From Verrucosispora sp. WMMD573 (GTDB taxonomy: Bacteria; Actinomycetota; Actinomycetes; Mycobacteriales; Micromonosporaceae), in contig NZ_CP114901.1 of the NCBI RefSeq assembly GCF_027497175.1, forward strand, positions 558,001-622,000: a stretch of 64,000 bases of DNA, given 5' to 3'. Below are positions 20,706 to 30,374 of the stretch, piece by piece; position 1 is the stretch's first letter, and each line of letters opens with the position of its first letter. The notes under the pieces are model-generated. The model worked only from the letters and a program-made list of their open reading frames with translations, was not told the DNA's origin and searched no databases. Position numbers and translations under genes: made by a program.

Positions 20706-21800
20706 ATGCGCAAGGGCTTCCTCGCCGTCGGCACCGTGGGCCTGCTGGCCCTCGGCAGCCTGACGGCCTGTGGCGACGAGTCCGGCGGCGACCAGGCCGG
20801 CTCCGACGTGACCCCGAAGATCGGCGTGATCCTGCCGGACAGCAAGTCCTCCGCCCGCTGGGAGGGCGCTGACCGCAAGTTCCTCCAGGCCGCCTTCGAT
20901 GCCGCTGGCGTCGAGTACGACATCCAGAACGCGCAGGGTGACAAGACCGCGTTCCAGACCATCGCCGACCAGATGATCACGAGTGGCGTCACCGCGCTGA
21001 TGATCGTGAACCTGGACTCCGGCACCGGCAAGGCCGTTCTCGACAAGGCCAAGTCGCAGGGCGTCGCCACCATCGACTACGACCGCCTCACCCTCGGCGG
21101 CTCGGCGGAGTACTACGTCAGCTTCGACAACGAGGCTGTCGGCAACCTCCAGGGCGAGGGCCTGGCCAAGTGCCTGACCGACCAGAAGGCGGAGAAGCCG
21201 GTCGTGGCGTACCTGAACGGGTCGCCGACCGACAACAACGCCACCCTGTTCAAGAACGGCTACGACTCGGTCCTCAAGCCCAAGTTCGACGCGAACGAGT
21301 ACGTCAAGGGCCCGGACCAGTCCGTGCCGGACTGGGACAACGCCCAGGCCGCCACGATCTTCGAGCAGATGCTCACCCAGACCGGCGGCAAGATCGACGG
21401 TGTGCTGGCCGCGAACGACGGCCTCGGCAACGCCGCCATCTCGGTGCTGAAGAAGAACCGGCTCAACGGCAAGGTCCCGGTGACCGGCCAGGACGCCACC
21501 CCGCAGGGCCTGCAGAACATCCTCGCCGGTGACCAGTGCATGACCGTCTACAAGGCGATCAAGAAGGAAGCCGACGCCGCCGCCGAGCTGGCCATCGCGC
21601 TGGCCAAGGGCGAGCGCAAGGAGACCGGCCAGACCGTCAAGGACCCGGAGGGCGGCCGGGACGTGCCGTCGGTCCTGCTCACCCCGCAGGCGATCTACAA
21701 GGAGAACGTCAAGGACGTCATCGCCGACGGTTTCGTGACCAAGGAAGAGGTCTGCACCGGCAACTTCGCCGCGCTCTGCACCGAAGCGGGCATCAGCTGA
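20706..21800 (+). CDS. xylF: sugar ABC transporter substrate-binding lipoprotein (xylose type)
   Basis: 364 residues. Signal peptide with lipobox LTAC (Cys about 22), then a type I periplasmic-binding fold: KIGVILPDSKSSARWEGADR, DIQNAQGDKTAFQTIADQMI, TIDYDRLTLGGSAEYYVSFD, LNGSPTDNNATLFKNGYDSV, DGVLAANDGLGNAAISVLKK and VTGQDATPQGLQNILAGDQ. These blocks match the XylF/ChvE branch, so D-xylose or a related pentose is likely. First gene of a four-gene set with ATPase, permease and ROK regulator. ATG 20706. An intercistronic hairpin follows the stop codon. Confidence 0.92.
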   Translation: MRKGFLAVGTVGLLALGSLTACGDESGGDQAGSDVTPKIGVILPDSKSSARWEGADRKFLQAAFDAAGVEYDIQNAQGDKTAFQTIADQMITSGVTALMIVNLDSGTGKAVLDKAKSQGVATIDYDRLTLGGSAEYYVSFDNEAVGNLQGEGLAKCLTDQKAEKPVVAYLNGSPTDNNATLFKNGYDSVLKPKFDANEYVKGPDQSVPDWDNAQAATIFEQMLTQTGGKIDGVLAANDGLGNAAISVLKKNRLNGKVPVTGQDATPQGLQNILAGDQCMTVYKAIKKEADAAAELAIALAKGERKETGQTVKDPEGGRDVPSVLLTPQAIYKENVKDVIADGFVTKEEVCTGNFAALCTEAGIS

Positions 21801-21819
21801 CCTCACCCGCCTAGGCGGC

Positions 21820-21852
21820 GCCGCCCGGCACGGTAACCCCGTGCCGGGCGGC
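21820..21852. promoter_or_regulatory. intercistronic hairpin after the binding-protein gene
   Basis: A perfect 14-bp stem (GCCGCCCGGCACGG, 21820-21833, with 21839-21852) and 5-nt loop TAACC, 20 bp after the xylF stop. Such stems commonly protect the upstream message or attenuate, giving excess binding protein over membrane parts. Confidence 0.6.
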
Positions 21853-21903
21853 GTGCCGCCGCTGGACGGGCCCCGATCTCCCTCCGTGACAAAGGAGAAC
21901 CCC

Positions 21904-22722
21904 GTGTCCGCGACCCCTCTGCTGGAGCTACGCGGGATCGACAAGAGTTTCGGTCCCGTCCAGGTCCTACGCGATGTCGCCTTCGCCGCCTACCCGGGCG
22001 AGGTCACCGCGCTCGTCGGTGACAACGGCGCCGGCAAGTCGACCCTGGTCAAGTGCATCAGCGGCATCTACCCGACCGACGCCGGGCAGTTCGTCTTCGA
22101 CGGCCGGCCGGTGAACATCCACAGCCCACGCGACGCCGCGGCGCTCGGCATCGAGGTCGTCTACCAGGACCTCGCGCTCTGCGACAACCTCGACATCGTG
22201 CAGAACATGTTCCTCGGCCGCGAGAAGCGCAGCGGCATCGTCCTCGACGAGCCGACGATGGAACAGATGGCGGCCGAGACCCTCGCCGGGCTCTCCGTAC
22301 GCACCGTCAAGTCGTTGCGCCAGCTCGTCTCCAGCCTCTCCGGCGGCCAGCGTCAGACGGTGGCCATCGCCAAGGCCGTGCTCTGGAACAGCAAGCTGGT
22401 GATCCTGGACGAGCCGACCGCCGCGCTCGGTGTCGCGCAGACCGCCCAGGTGCTGGAACTGGTCCGGCGGCTGGCCGACAACGGTCTGGCCGTCGTGCTC
22501 ATCTCGCACAACATGAACGACGTCTTCGCCGTCTCCGACCGGATCGCCGCGCTCTACCTCGGCCAGATGGTCGCCCAGGTGAAGACCACCGACATCACTC
22601 ACGCGCAGGTGGTCGAGCTGATCACCGCCGGCCGCTCCGGCGGGCTCGGACTCACCGGCGACCCGGCCACCAACGGCAACGGCGCGGCGCCGGCCGGCAG
22701 CACCACGGGAGGCGTCTCATGA
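21904..22722 (+). CDS. xylG: sugar ABC transporter ATP-binding protein
   Basis: 272 residues with a single nucleotide-binding domain, unlike the double-domain RbsA/XylG of enterobacteria. Walker A VGDNGAGKSTL (about 39-49), Q-loop VYQDLALCDNLDI, signature SSLSGGQRQTVAIAKAV, Walker B LVILDEPTAALGV, and H-loop LISHNMNDVFAV. The C-terminal tail is Gly/Ala-rich. GTG 21904 is preferred, with AAAGGAGAA seven bases upstream; another in-frame GTG upstream covers that site. The stop overlaps the permease start (ATGA). Confidence 0.93.
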   Translation: MSATPLLELRGIDKSFGPVQVLRDVAFAAYPGEVTALVGDNGAGKSTLVKCISGIYPTDAGQFVFDGRPVNIHSPRDAAALGIEVVYQDLALCDNLDIVQNMFLGREKRSGIVLDEPTMEQMAAETLAGLSVRTVKSLRQLVSSLSGGQRQTVAIAKAVLWNSKLVILDEPTAALGVAQTAQVLELVRRLADNGLAVVLISHNMNDVFAVSDRIAALYLGQMVAQVKTTDITHAQVVELITAGRSGGLGLTGDPATNGNGAAPAGSTTGGVS

Positions 22723-23978
22723 GCACCACCGCCGTCAAGCAGGAGGGGCCGGCCGCCGTCACGTCGACGCCCTCCGTCGGCAGCCACGTCCGCGACTACT
22801 GGCGACGGGTACGCGGTGGCGACATCGGCGCCCTGCCCGCCGTCCTCGGCCTGCTCGTCCTCTGCACGGTCTTCTCGATCCTGCGGCCCTCGTTCCTCAG
22901 CGCCGGGAACTTCGCCAACCTGTTCACCCAGGGCGCGGCGGTCACCCTGATCGCGATGGGTCTGGTCTTCGTTCTGCTGCTGGGTGAGATCGACCTGTCG
23001 GCCGGCTTCGCCAGCGGCGTCTGCGCGGCGGTGCTGGCAAACGTGGTCACCGTGCTCGGATATCCCTGGTACGTCGCGGTGGCCGCCGCCGTGCTCACCG
23101 GCATGGTGATCGGTACGATCCTCGGCCTCCTGGTCGCCAAGATCGGCATTCCCTCCTTCGTGGTCACCCTGGCCGGCTTCCTGGCCTTCCAGGGCGTGGT
23201 GCTGCTGCTCATGGAGGAGGGCCGCAACATCTCGGTGCGCGACTCGGTGCTGGTGGCGATCGCCAACCGCAACCTGCCGCCGCTGCTCGGCTGGGCGCTC
23301 ACCGCCGTGGCCGTCGCCGGTTACGCCGCCGTCCAGCTGCTCCGCTACCGCAATCGCGCCGCGCGAGGCCTGGTCACCGACCCCATGACGGTGGTGCTCG
23401 CCCGGATCGGCGGGCTGGCTGTCATCCTCGGCCTCGCGGTCTACATGCTCAACCTGGAGCGCAGCCGCAACGTGCTGATCAGCTCGCTCAAGGGCGTGCC
23501 GATCGTGGTGCCGATCATCGCCGTGCTGCTCATCATCGGGACCTTCGTGCTCCACCGCACCAGCTACGGCCGGCACATCTACGCGGTCGGCGGCAACAAG
23601 GAGGCCGCCCGTCGGGCCGGCATCAACGTGGACCGGATCCGCATCTCGGTCTTCGTCATCTGCTCCACCATGGCCGCTGTCGGCGGCATCGTCGCCGCCA
23701 GCCGGGCCAACTCGGTCGACCCGAACACCGGCGGCAGCAACGTGCTGCTCTACGCCGTGGGCGCGGCCGTCATCGGTGGCACCAGCCTCTTCGGCGGCAA
23801 GGGTCGGGTGCTGGACGCGGTGCTCGGTGGCGCGGTGGTCGCGGTGATCGACAACGGGATGGGCCTGATGGGCTACAGCTCGGGCGTCAAGTACGTGGTC
23901 ACCGGCGTGGTGCTGCTCCTGGCGGCGAGCGTCGACGCGCTGTCGCGCCGACGAGCCGCCGCCAGCGGCAGCCGCTGA
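22719..23978 (+). CDS. xylH: sugar ABC transporter permease (XylH/RbsC family)
   Basis: 419 residues with about 10-11 membrane helices. The family signatures ALGLVFVLLLGEIDLSAGF (in part: LLLGEIDLSAGF, about 86-97) and GGTSLFGGKGRVLDAVLGG near residue 360 are clear, as is the cytoplasmic loop RTSYGRHIYAVGGNKEAARR with GINVDRIRI that contacts the ATPase. ATG 22719 overlaps the ATPase stop by four bases, so translation is coupled. 28 bp before the ROK regulator gene. Confidence 0.94.
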   Translation: MSTTAVKQEGPAAVTSTPSVGSHVRDYWRRVRGGDIGALPAVLGLLVLCTVFSILRPSFLSAGNFANLFTQGAAVTLIAMGLVFVLLLGEIDLSAGFASGVCAAVLANVVTVLGYPWYVAVAAAVLTGMVIGTILGLLVAKIGIPSFVVTLAGFLAFQGVVLLLMEEGRNISVRDSVLVAIANRNLPPLLGWALTAVAVAGYAAVQLLRYRNRAARGLVTDPMTVVLARIGGLAVILGLAVYMLNLERSRNVLISSLKGVPIVVPIIAVLLIIGTFVLHRTSYGRHIYAVGGNKEAARRAGINVDRIRISVFVICSTMAAVGGIVAASRANSVDPNTGGSNVLLYAVGAAVIGGTSLFGGKGRVLDAVLGGAVVAVIDNGMGLMGYSSGVKYVVTGVVLLLAASVDALSRRRAAASGSR

Positions 23979-24006
23979 TCCGCTGCACCGAAGGTAGTCA
24001 CAACCG

Positions 24007-25188
24007 ATGCGCGTGGGACCGAGCCAGGACGAGATTCGTCGACAGAATCTCGGTGCCCTGTTGCGCTACGTGCACGTGCACGGTGCCACCACACGTGCGG
24101 AACTGACCACCGCACTGGGGTTGAACCGGAGCACCATCGGCGCGCTCACCGCCGACCTCGCCGCGGCCGGCCTGGTGACTGAGGGGGCGCCGAAGGAAAC
24201 CGGCCGGGCCGGACGACCGTCGCTTGTCGTCCGGCCCGAGTCGGACCGGGTCTTCGCGTACGCGTACAGCATCGAGGTGGACCGGCTGCGGGCCGCGCGG
24301 GTCGGGCTCGGCGGCGCGGTGCTCGACCGCCGGGAGCTGGACCGGCCACGTGGTCTGACCGCCGCAGAGGCCGCCCCGCTGCTGGCCGGCGCGGTCAAGG
24401 AGATGCGGCAGGCGATGCCGGAGGACGCCGTCTGCGTCGGTGCCGGGGTGGCGGTCTGCGGCATGGTCCGCCGCGACGACGGCCTCGTCCGGCTCGGTCC
24501 CACCACCGGTTGGGTGGACGAACCGATCGGCACCGCGCTCGGCACCGAACTCGGCGTCGACGTGCCGGTCACGGTCGGGAACGTGGCCGACGTGGCGGCC
24601 TTCGCCGAGCACGCCCGGGGCGCGGCAGCGGGCTGCGACAACGTCATCTACCTCTACGGCGACGTCGGCGTCGGTGCCGGGATCATCGCCGCGGGCCGAC
24701 GGCTGACCGGGCACGGCGGTTACAGCGGCGAGGTGGGGCACATGGTGGTGGTCCGCGACGGGGCCCGCTGCGAGTGCGGTAACCGGGGATGTTGGGAGAC
24801 CGAGATCGGCGAGCACGGGCTGCTCCGGGCCGCCGGTCGCTCCGACGCCCGGGGCCGGGAGGCGATGCTGGCGGTCTTCGACGCCGCCGACCGGGGGGAC
24901 GCCCAGGCGCAGATCGCGGTACGCCAGGCCGGCGACTGGCTCGGCTTCGGCGTCGCCAACCTGGTCAACATCTTCAACCCGGAGATGGTCATCTTCGGCG
25001 GCACCATGCGCGATCTCTATCTGGCCGCCGCCGCCCAGGTGCGCAGCCGGCTCAACTCCAACGGCCTGCCGGCCTGCCTGGAGCATGTCCGACTGCGTAC
25101 GCCGAAGCTCGGCGAGGACGCTCCCCTGGTCGGCGCGGCCGAACTCGCCTTCGACCGGTTGCTGGCCGACCCGCTCGACGTCAACTGA
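24007..25188 (+). CDS. ROK-family transcriptional regulator (XylR-like)
   Basis: 393 residues. The N-terminal winged helix (about 10-75) has IRRQNLGALLRYVHVHGATT and LNRSTIGALTADLAAAGLV. The ROK domain follows, with GHGGYSGEVGHMVV and the zinc-binding CECGNRGCWETE (about 258-269) intact. The nucleotide phosphate motif is modified, as in repressors rather than kinases. It closes the sugar transport operon, so it probably represses it and senses the imported sugar, perhaps through the TTGTT/AACAA palindrome at 20580. ATG 24007, 28 bp after the permease. Confidence 0.9.
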   Translation: MRVGPSQDEIRRQNLGALLRYVHVHGATTRAELTTALGLNRSTIGALTADLAAAGLVTEGAPKETGRAGRPSLVVRPESDRVFAYAYSIEVDRLRAARVGLGGAVLDRRELDRPRGLTAAEAAPLLAGAVKEMRQAMPEDAVCVGAGVAVCGMVRRDDGLVRLGPTTGWVDEPIGTALGTELGVDVPVTVGNVADVAAFAEHARGAAAGCDNVIYLYGDVGVGAGIIAAGRRLTGHGGYSGEVGHMVVVRDGARCECGNRGCWETEIGEHGLLRAAGRSDARGREAMLAVFDAADRGDAQAQIAVRQAGDWLGFGVANLVNIFNPEMVIFGGTMRDLYLAAAAQVRSRLNSNGLPACLEHVRLRTPKLGEDAPLVGAAELAFDRLLADPLDVN

Positions 25189-25331
25189 CCTCCAGTTCCA
25201 GATTTCGCGAGCCGGTTTCGCCAATCGGTGAACTGATTGGCCGAACAATCCGTACCTGGATGCGGACGGCCGACGGGGTGCGGACGTCCGTCGCTCAACG
25301 ATCGGTTCTCGTCCGAGGAGGCGCCGCAGAC

Positions 25332-26069
25332 ATGGCACCGCTGGATTCCGCTCGTCGCCGGCAGGGCAACCGGTCCCGTCGCGTGGCGGTGCTGCTCACC
25401 ACGATCGTCGCAGCCCTCGTCGTCCTGCCGGGTGTGGCGCTGGCCGCGCCCGCCGCTCAGCAACTCGCCGCCGCCGACCAAGCGCTGCTCGACGGGGTGC
25501 GGCTGGCCGGGCTCTGGGAGATGCCGGCCGGGCAGATGGCCGCCGAGAAGGGCAGTTCGCAGGTGGTCCGCGAGGTGGGCGCCGAAATCGCCCGGCAGCA
25601 CGAGGAGCTTGACCGGATCACCGTGGAGGCGGCCAACAAGCTGAGCGCCGTCATCCCCAACGCACCGACCGCCGAGCAGCAGGGCTGGCTCACCGAGATG
25701 AAGGACGCCCGTGGCGCCCGCTTCGACCAGATCTTCGTCACCCGGCTCCGGGTCGCCCACGGCAAGATCTTCCCGGTGATCGGCGCGGTGCGGGCCAGCA
25801 CCCGCAACGAGGTCATCCGCGACCTGGCCAACTCGGCCAACACGTTCGTCGGTGACCACATGCGGATGTTGGAGAGCACCGGCCTGGTCCGGTACGCCGA
25901 GCTGCCGCCCGCCGCACTACCGGCACCGGGCAACGACGGCCTGCTCGCCGCCGCGCAGGCCAACACCGGCCCGCAGATCGGCGTCAGCAACACGCTGATC
26001 TGGGCAATCTTCCTCGGCGCTCTCGGCACCGGTGGCTTCCTCACGTACCGCATGTTCCGTCGCAGCTGA
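25332..26069 (+). CDS. DUF4142 family exported protein
   Basis: 245 residues. A basic start (RRRQGNRSRR) and signal peptide (about 17-38, LPGVALAAPAA) precede a helical ferritin-like DUF4142 domain (about 40-185) with RLAGLWEMPAGQMAAEKGSS, VREVGAEIARQHEELDRITV and DHMRMLESTGLVRYAEL. A C-terminal membrane helix (IGVSNTLIWAIFLGALGTGG) and RMFRRS tail follow. The function of the family is unknown, and its placement before the copper protein gene suggests an envelope role. ATG 25332 follows GAGGAGG. It lies 18 bp before the CopC-CopD gene and is probably cotranscribed. Confidence 0.85.
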   Translation: MAPLDSARRRQGNRSRRVAVLLTTIVAALVVLPGVALAAPAAQQLAAADQALLDGVRLAGLWEMPAGQMAAEKGSSQVVREVGAEIARQHEELDRITVEAANKLSAVIPNAPTAEQQGWLTEMKDARGARFDQIFVTRLRVAHGKIFPVIGAVRASTRNEVIRDLANSANTFVGDHMRMLESTGLVRYAELPPAALPAPGNDGLLAAAQANTGPQIGVSNTLIWAIFLGALGTGGFLTYRMFRRS

Positions 26070-26087
26070 CGGCCGCCACCCGATTCG

Positions 26088-27761
26088 ATGACCGTTCGTA
26101 CCCGAGCCGCTGCCCTGCTCGGGCTGGTCCTCACCGCACTGTGCGCCGCCCTGGGCCCCGCCGGCCCAGCGGCGGCGCACGCCGTGGTGGTCGCCACCAC
26201 CCCGCAGCGCGACGAGGTGCTCGGGTACGCGCCGCGCGAAGTGCTGGTGACCTTCAGCGAGACCATCACCGTGGTTCCCGGCCGGGTGCAGGTCCTCGCC
26301 CCCGACGGCAAACGGATCAACGTCGGCGAGCCCGAGGTCCGGAACGGGACCATCCGGATCGCCCTGCGGCCCTCGGATCGTCCACTCGGCACCTACCTGG
26401 TCAGCTACCGCGTCATCTCGGCGGACAGCCACCCGGTCGCGGGCAGCTTCACCTTCGCCGCCGGGGCACCGTCGGCGACTCCGCCCGAGCCGGCCCTGGC
26501 GGAATCCGAGTCCCCTGCCGGCGTGCTGGTACCGGCCGCGAAGTACCTCGGGTACCTGGGGCTGCTCCTGGCGGTCGGTCCGCCACTGCTAGCGGCCACC
26601 ATCTGGCCCCGCCGTCGCGCCCGTCGAGGTGCCACGGCCACCGCGCTGTGCGGGCTCGGCCTGGTCGCCATCGGCACGCTCGGCACCTGGGTCGGGCAGG
26701 CAGCTCAGGTGGTGGGTGCGCCGGTCGGGCAACTCTCCCCGGCCGATCTGCGGGCTGTGGCGGACAGCGACGTCGGCGTGGTGCTGGCCGTACGGCTGGC
26801 GCTGGTCGGGCTGGCCGCGATCCTGCTGCCGGCGGTGATGCGGGGCGCTGGTGAGCGCTCGCCGACCGGTCGGGGCGTCGCCAGCCGGGTACGCGCTGCG
26901 GCACTGGCGGCGGTCGGCCTGGCCGGGTTCGTCACCTGGCCACTGGCCGGGCATCCGGTCGCCTCGCCGTTGCCGCCGGTGAGCATCGCACTGGGCACCC
27001 TGCACGTCGCCGGGGTGACCGCCTGGTTGGGTGGACTGTCCGCGCTCACCGTGTTTCTGCTCCGGGGCACCCACGAGCGGGTGCTCGCCCGGATCCTGCC
27101 GGCCTGGTCCCGGTTGGCCACTCTCGCGGTGGCCTGGCTGGTCGCCGCCGGGCTCGGCCAGGCCGCGATCGAACTCGGCCGCCCCTCGGCCCTGTGGGGC
27201 AGCACGTACGGTCGCCTGCTGCTGGCCAAGGCGGCCCTGCTGGCCGGGGTGCTGGCGGTGGCGGCCGGGCAACGTCGGTTGATCAGGCGGCGGGTCGCGG
27301 CGGCCCGACCCCGCTGGATCGCTCGGGCGGCCGGCGTGGAACTCGCCGTGACGGCGGTGGTGCTGGCGCTGACGGCGGTGCTGGTGCAGACACCGCCGGG
27401 CCGTTCCGTCGGCACGGCGGCCGACGGGGTGAACCGCGAGGGTGTCGCGCAGTCGCTCACCACCGACCTGTTCACCTTGCAGTTCGACATCTACCCGGCG
27501 GTCGCCGGCACCGCGAACAGCCTGCACGCCTACGTCTACACCCCGCAGGCGAAGGAGTTGCCGGTGGCGGAGTGGACGGTCACCGCCGCCCTGCCGGAGG
27601 CCGGCATCGAGCCGATCACCGTCGACGTGTTCGCGCTGGAACCGCACCACGGCAGCGCCGAGATCCACTTCCCGGTCGCTGGTGACTGGACGTTGCGGGT
27701 CAGCGCCCGGACCAGCGAGATCGACCGCTCCACCGCCACCACCACGGTGACCATCCGCTGA
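26088..27761 (+). CDS. CopC-CopD fusion, copper-binding/transport membrane protein (YcnJ type)
   Basis: 557 residues. Signal peptide to about 30; the mature N-terminus would begin HAVVVATTP, giving the first copper ligand His31. The CopC beta-sandwich (31-130) has ADSHPVAGSFTF, the second Cu(II) site. CopD with about eight membrane helices (about 145-450) includes LHVAGVTAWLGGLSALTVFLL. A C-terminal external domain (about 460-557), FDIYPAVAGTANSLHAYVYT, resembles the YtkA-like/FixH-type tail of YcnJ. Role: copper acquisition or handling at the membrane. ATG 26088. Confidence 0.9.
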   Translation: MTVRTRAAALLGLVLTALCAALGPAGPAAAHAVVVATTPQRDEVLGYAPREVLVTFSETITVVPGRVQVLAPDGKRINVGEPEVRNGTIRIALRPSDRPLGTYLVSYRVISADSHPVAGSFTFAAGAPSATPPEPALAESESPAGVLVPAAKYLGYLGLLLAVGPPLLAATIWPRRRARRGATATALCGLGLVAIGTLGTWVGQAAQVVGAPVGQLSPADLRAVADSDVGVVLAVRLALVGLAAILLPAVMRGAGERSPTGRGVASRVRAAALAAVGLAGFVTWPLAGHPVASPLPPVSIALGTLHVAGVTAWLGGLSALTVFLLRGTHERVLARILPAWSRLATLAVAWLVAAGLGQAAIELGRPSALWGSTYGRLLLAKAALLAGVLAVAAGQRRLIRRRVAAARPRWIARAAGVELAVTAVVLALTAVLVQTPPGRSVGTAADGVNREGVAQSLTTDLFTLQFDIYPAVAGTANSLHAYVYTPQAKELPVAEWTVTAALPEAGIEPITVDVFALEPHHGSAEIHFPVAGDWTLRVSARTSEIDRSTATTTVTIR

Positions 27762-27775
27762 TCGGCGCGCTCCAC

Positions 27776-27795
27776 GCCGCCGTCGAACCGGCGGC
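27776..27795. terminator. weak bidirectional hairpin
   Basis: GCCGCCG, TCGAAC, CGGCGGC: a perfect 7-bp stem in the 49-bp gap between the convergent CopC-CopD and small hypothetical genes. Short, so of limited confidence. Confidence 0.4.
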
Positions 27796-27810
27796 CGGCC
27801 CGGCGACGCC

Positions 27811-28065
27811 TCAGCGGTCGACCTGGGTGAAGTCCCAGGAGTGCGGCTGCCGGGCGAGCAGCATCACCGGCGGGTCGGGCAACGGCTGTGGGTTGCTGCG
27901 CCATTTGGAGATCACCACGACCCGGTGATCGGTGGACGAGAAGACCTCGCTGGACAGGTGCAGCGGGTCGTGCTCGAACTCGGGTAGCGCGCTGTCACAG
28001 ACCCAGGTGATCAGGTCAGCGAGCGCGTACGGCTCCGCCCGTGCCTCCCACATCCGTACGATCAC
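27811..28065 (-). CDS. small conserved hypothetical protein downstream of tsaD
   Basis: 84 residues, no signal or membrane segment. It reads MIVRMWEARAEPYALADLIT, WVCDSALPEFEHDPLHLSSE, VFSSTDHRVVVISKW and ends in PHSWDFTQVDR. The pattern of a short beta strand at each end with a helix between recalls dimeric alpha/beta-barrel (ABM-like) proteins, but this is only a resemblance. It follows tsaD by 10 bp in the same direction, so it is probably the last gene of that operon. I do not recognise a function. Confidence 0.7.
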   Translation of the reverse strand: MIVRMWEARAEPYALADLITWVCDSALPEFEHDPLHLSSEVFSSTDHRVVVISKWRSNPQPLPDPPVMLLARQPHSWDFTQVDR

Positions 28066-28075
28066 GTCGTCCTCC

Positions 28076-29122
28076 TCAGACGCTGACCGTGGTCAGCGGC
28101 ATGGCCGAATCCGCGGGCAGGTCGAGCCGGCTGGGCGCGACGCCCGAGGCGACCAGGTGCGAGCCGAGGGCCGCCACCATCGCGCCGTTGTCCGTGCACA
28201 GGCCGGGCCGGGGCACGCGGACCCGGATGCCGTGCCGGGCGGCCCGCTGTTCGGCCATCGCCCGCAACCGTGAGTTGGCCGCCACTCCCCCGCCGATCAC
28301 CAGGGTCTGCACACCCCGGCCACGGCAGGCGTCCAGCGCCTTGTTCACCAGCACGTCGCAGACGGCCTCCTGGAATGATGCGGCGACGTCCGCGACCGGA
28401 ACCGGCTCGCCGGCCCGCTCGCGGGCCTCCACCCACCGCGCCACCGCGGTCTTCAGCCCGGAGAAGGAGAAGTCGTGGCGGTGCGCGACGAGATCCTTGG
28501 CGGCCGTCAGCCCACGCGGGAAGGCGATCGCCGCCGGGTCACCGGCCCGGGCCTCCCGATCGATGTACGGCCCACCGGGGAACGGCAGACCGAGCAGCCG
28601 GGCCACCTTGTCGAACGCCTCGCCTGCCGCATCATCGATGGTGGCACCCAGCGGGGTCACGCCCTGGGCCAGATCGTCGACCATGAGCAGCGAGGAGTGA
28701 CCACCGGAGACCAGCAACGCGATCGCCGGTTCGGGCAGCGGACCGTGTTCCAGCGTGTCCACCGCGACGTGCGCGGCGAGGTGGTTGACGCCGTAGACCG
28801 GCTTCTCGGCGGCGATCGCGTACCCCTTGGCGGCGGCCACCCCGACCAGCAGGGCCCCGGCCAGGCCCGGCCCGGCGGTGACCGCGATCGCATCCACGTC
28901 GGCGAGCGTCACCCCCGCCTCGGCAAGTGCCCGCCGCATCGTCGGCACGATGGCCTCCAGGTGCGCCCGGCTGGCCACCTCGGGCACCACCCCACCGAAT
29001 CGGGCATGCTGCTCCACGCTGGACGCGAGCGCGTCGGCGAGCAGCGTGTGGCCGCGTACGACACCCACGCCGGTCTCGTCGCATGAGGTCTCGATGCCGA
29101 GGATCAGTGGTTCGTCAGCCAT
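28076..29122 (-). CDS. tsaD: tRNA N6-adenosine threonylcarbamoyltransferase
   Basis: Kae1/TsaD, which with TsaB and TsaE makes the t6A base at position 37 of ANN-decoding tRNAs. 348 residues. [16 protein letters not shown] at the N-terminus, metal ligands His114 and His118 in [36 protein letters not shown], the FSFSGLKTA block, [13 protein letters not shown], and the final metal-site region [10 protein letters not shown] are all present. ATG 29122. Eight bases separate it from rimI, and all three t6A partners are in this window (tsaB 29606, tsaE 32635). Confidence 0.97.
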   Translation of the reverse strand: MADEPLILGIETSCDETGVGVVRGHTLLADALASSVEQHARFGGVVPEVASRAHLEAIVPTMRRALAEAGVTLADVDAIAVTAGPGLAGALLVGVAAAKGYAIAAEKPVYGVNHLAAHVAVDTLEHGPLPEPAIALLVSGGHSSLLMVDDLAQGVTPLGATIDDAAGEAFDKVARLLGLPFPGGPYIDREARAGDPAAIAFPRGLTAAKDLVAHRHDFSFSGLKTAVARWVEARERAGEPVPVADVAASFQEAVCDVLVNKALDACRGRGVQTLVIGGGVAANSRLRAMAEQRAARHGIRVRVPRPGLCTDNGAMVAALGSHLVASGVAPSRLDLPADSAMPLTTVSV

Positions 29123-29130
29123 GGCTTTAC

Positions 29131-29583
29131 TCAGTCCCGGGTGCGCTGCATCACCAGCGCGTCGGTGTTGCTCGGTTGGTAGTAGCCGCGCCGCACGCCG
29201 ATCGGCTCGAATCCGTGCATCGCGTAGAGCCGCTGGGCCGGCGCGTTGTCGGCGGCCACCTCCAGCAGCACGGTACCTACACCCGCCCGGTTGGCCTCGG
29301 CGAGCAGCGCCTCCAGCAGCAACCGGCCGATGCCCCGGCGCTGGGCGTCCCGCCGGACCGCGATGTTCTGCACCCACGCCTCGTCGGGCGGCGCGACGGT
29401 GAGCCCGGCGTAACCGAGCACCGCGCCCTTGTCCTCGGTCGCGACCCGGTAGAAATGTCCGTGGGCCAACTCGTTCCAGAACATCGGTGCCGACCACTGT
29501 TCGGCACCGAAGAGGTCCGCCTCGATCGGCAACACCTCGTCGATATGCCACCAGCGGAACCGGCCGAGTCGCACCTCGCTCAC
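29131..29583 (-). CDS. rimI: ribosomal protein S18 alanine N-acetyltransferase (GNAT)
   Basis: 150 residues with a GNAT fold. [20 protein letters not shown] and [12 protein letters not shown] at the N-terminus, acetyl-CoA loop [20 protein letters not shown] (Q/RxxGxG/A type), and C-terminal [20 protein letters not shown] with YY. Located between tsaB and tsaD as in most bacteria. The start is GTG 29583. Acetylation of S18 is the classical role; actinobacterial RimI can be broader in target. Confidence 0.92.
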   Translation of the reverse strand: MSEVRLGRFRWWHIDEVLPIEADLFGAEQWSAPMFWNELAHGHFYRVATEDKGAVLGYAGLTVAPPDEAWVQNIAVRRDAQRRGIGRLLLEALLAEANRAGVGTVLLEVAADNAPAQRLYAMHGFEPIGVRRGYYQPSNTDALVMQRTRD

Positions 29584-29605
29584 GAAAGACCACTTTCCCC
29601 GGCGC

Positions 29606-30283
29606 TCACGGCAGGACCGGTTTGCGCGCGGTCGCCGCCACCGCGTCCGGGCGACGCAGGTAGAGCGGCGTCAACGGATCACCCGGCACGCCGGTGCGGA
29701 TCCGTTCGGCGGCCAGGGTGGCCAGCGCGGTCGCGTCCGGGTAGCGCGGCTCGGGTCGCAGCGTCAGGCCGAGGGCATCGGCGTACCGGTGTGCGCCGTC
29801 GCCGACCATGACGGTGACGGCCAGCGCGCGGGCCCGCTCGGCGGCCACCGCGGGCGCGCCGACCTCCGGCCCGACCAGGCGCTGGCCGGCGCCGTCGTAA
29901 ACCGCCCAGTAAATTTCCCGGCGCCGCGCGTCGCTCGCCGCGAGCACCGGCTCGCCGGCCGCCGCCGGGTGGCCGATCGCGTCGAGCGAGCAGACCGCGT
30001 ACGCGGGAATGTCGAGCACCTGGGCCATGGTGGCGGCGGTGACCAGCCCCACCCGCAGCCCGGTGAACGGCCCCGGGCCGACCCCGGCGACGATCGCGTG
30101 CAGGTCGGCCGGCCGGGCGGCGACGTCGGCGAGCACCGCGTCGATCTGCGGGGCGAGCAGTTCGCCGTGCGCCCGAGCGTCGACGGTGCACCGGTGCGCC
30201 CGGGTCGTGACGCCACTCGCGGTGACCTCGACGAGCGCCGCGGTCACCGCCGGGGTCGAGCTGTCCACCACGAGTACGAGCAC
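29606..30283 (-). CDS. tsaB: t6A synthesis protein TsaB
   Basis: Scaffold partner of TsaD with an ASKHA fold. About 225 residues. LVLVVDSSTPAVTAALVE, RAHGELLAPQIDAVLADV, GVGPGPFTGLRVGLVTAATM and SLDAIGHPAAAGEP match TsaB. GTG 30283 is chosen because family proteins start two residues before the LVLV strand. ATG 30304 is possible and has GGAGG only two bases upstream. It is followed by rimI after 22 bp. On its 5' side the t6A cluster is interrupted by the xylanase and ung genes before tsaE. Confidence 0.92.
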   Translation of the reverse strand: MLVLVVDSSTPAVTAALVEVTASGVTTRAHRCTVDARAHGELLAPQIDAVLADVAARPADLHAIVAGVGPGPFTGLRVGLVTAATMAQVLDIPAYAVCSLDAIGHPAAAGEPVLAASDARRREIYWAVYDGAGQRLVGPEVGAPAVAAERARALAVTVMVGDGAHRYADALGLTLRPEPRYPDATALATLAAERIRTGVPGDPLTPLYLRRPDAVAATARKPVLP

Positions 30284-30374
30284 AATGACCCAGCCTAGCC
30301 GCATCGCCTCCGGCCCTTGGACGCCCGCCCGTCATCGCCGCCGGGTCACTTCTGCTGTGGTTGGCAAGAAGGCA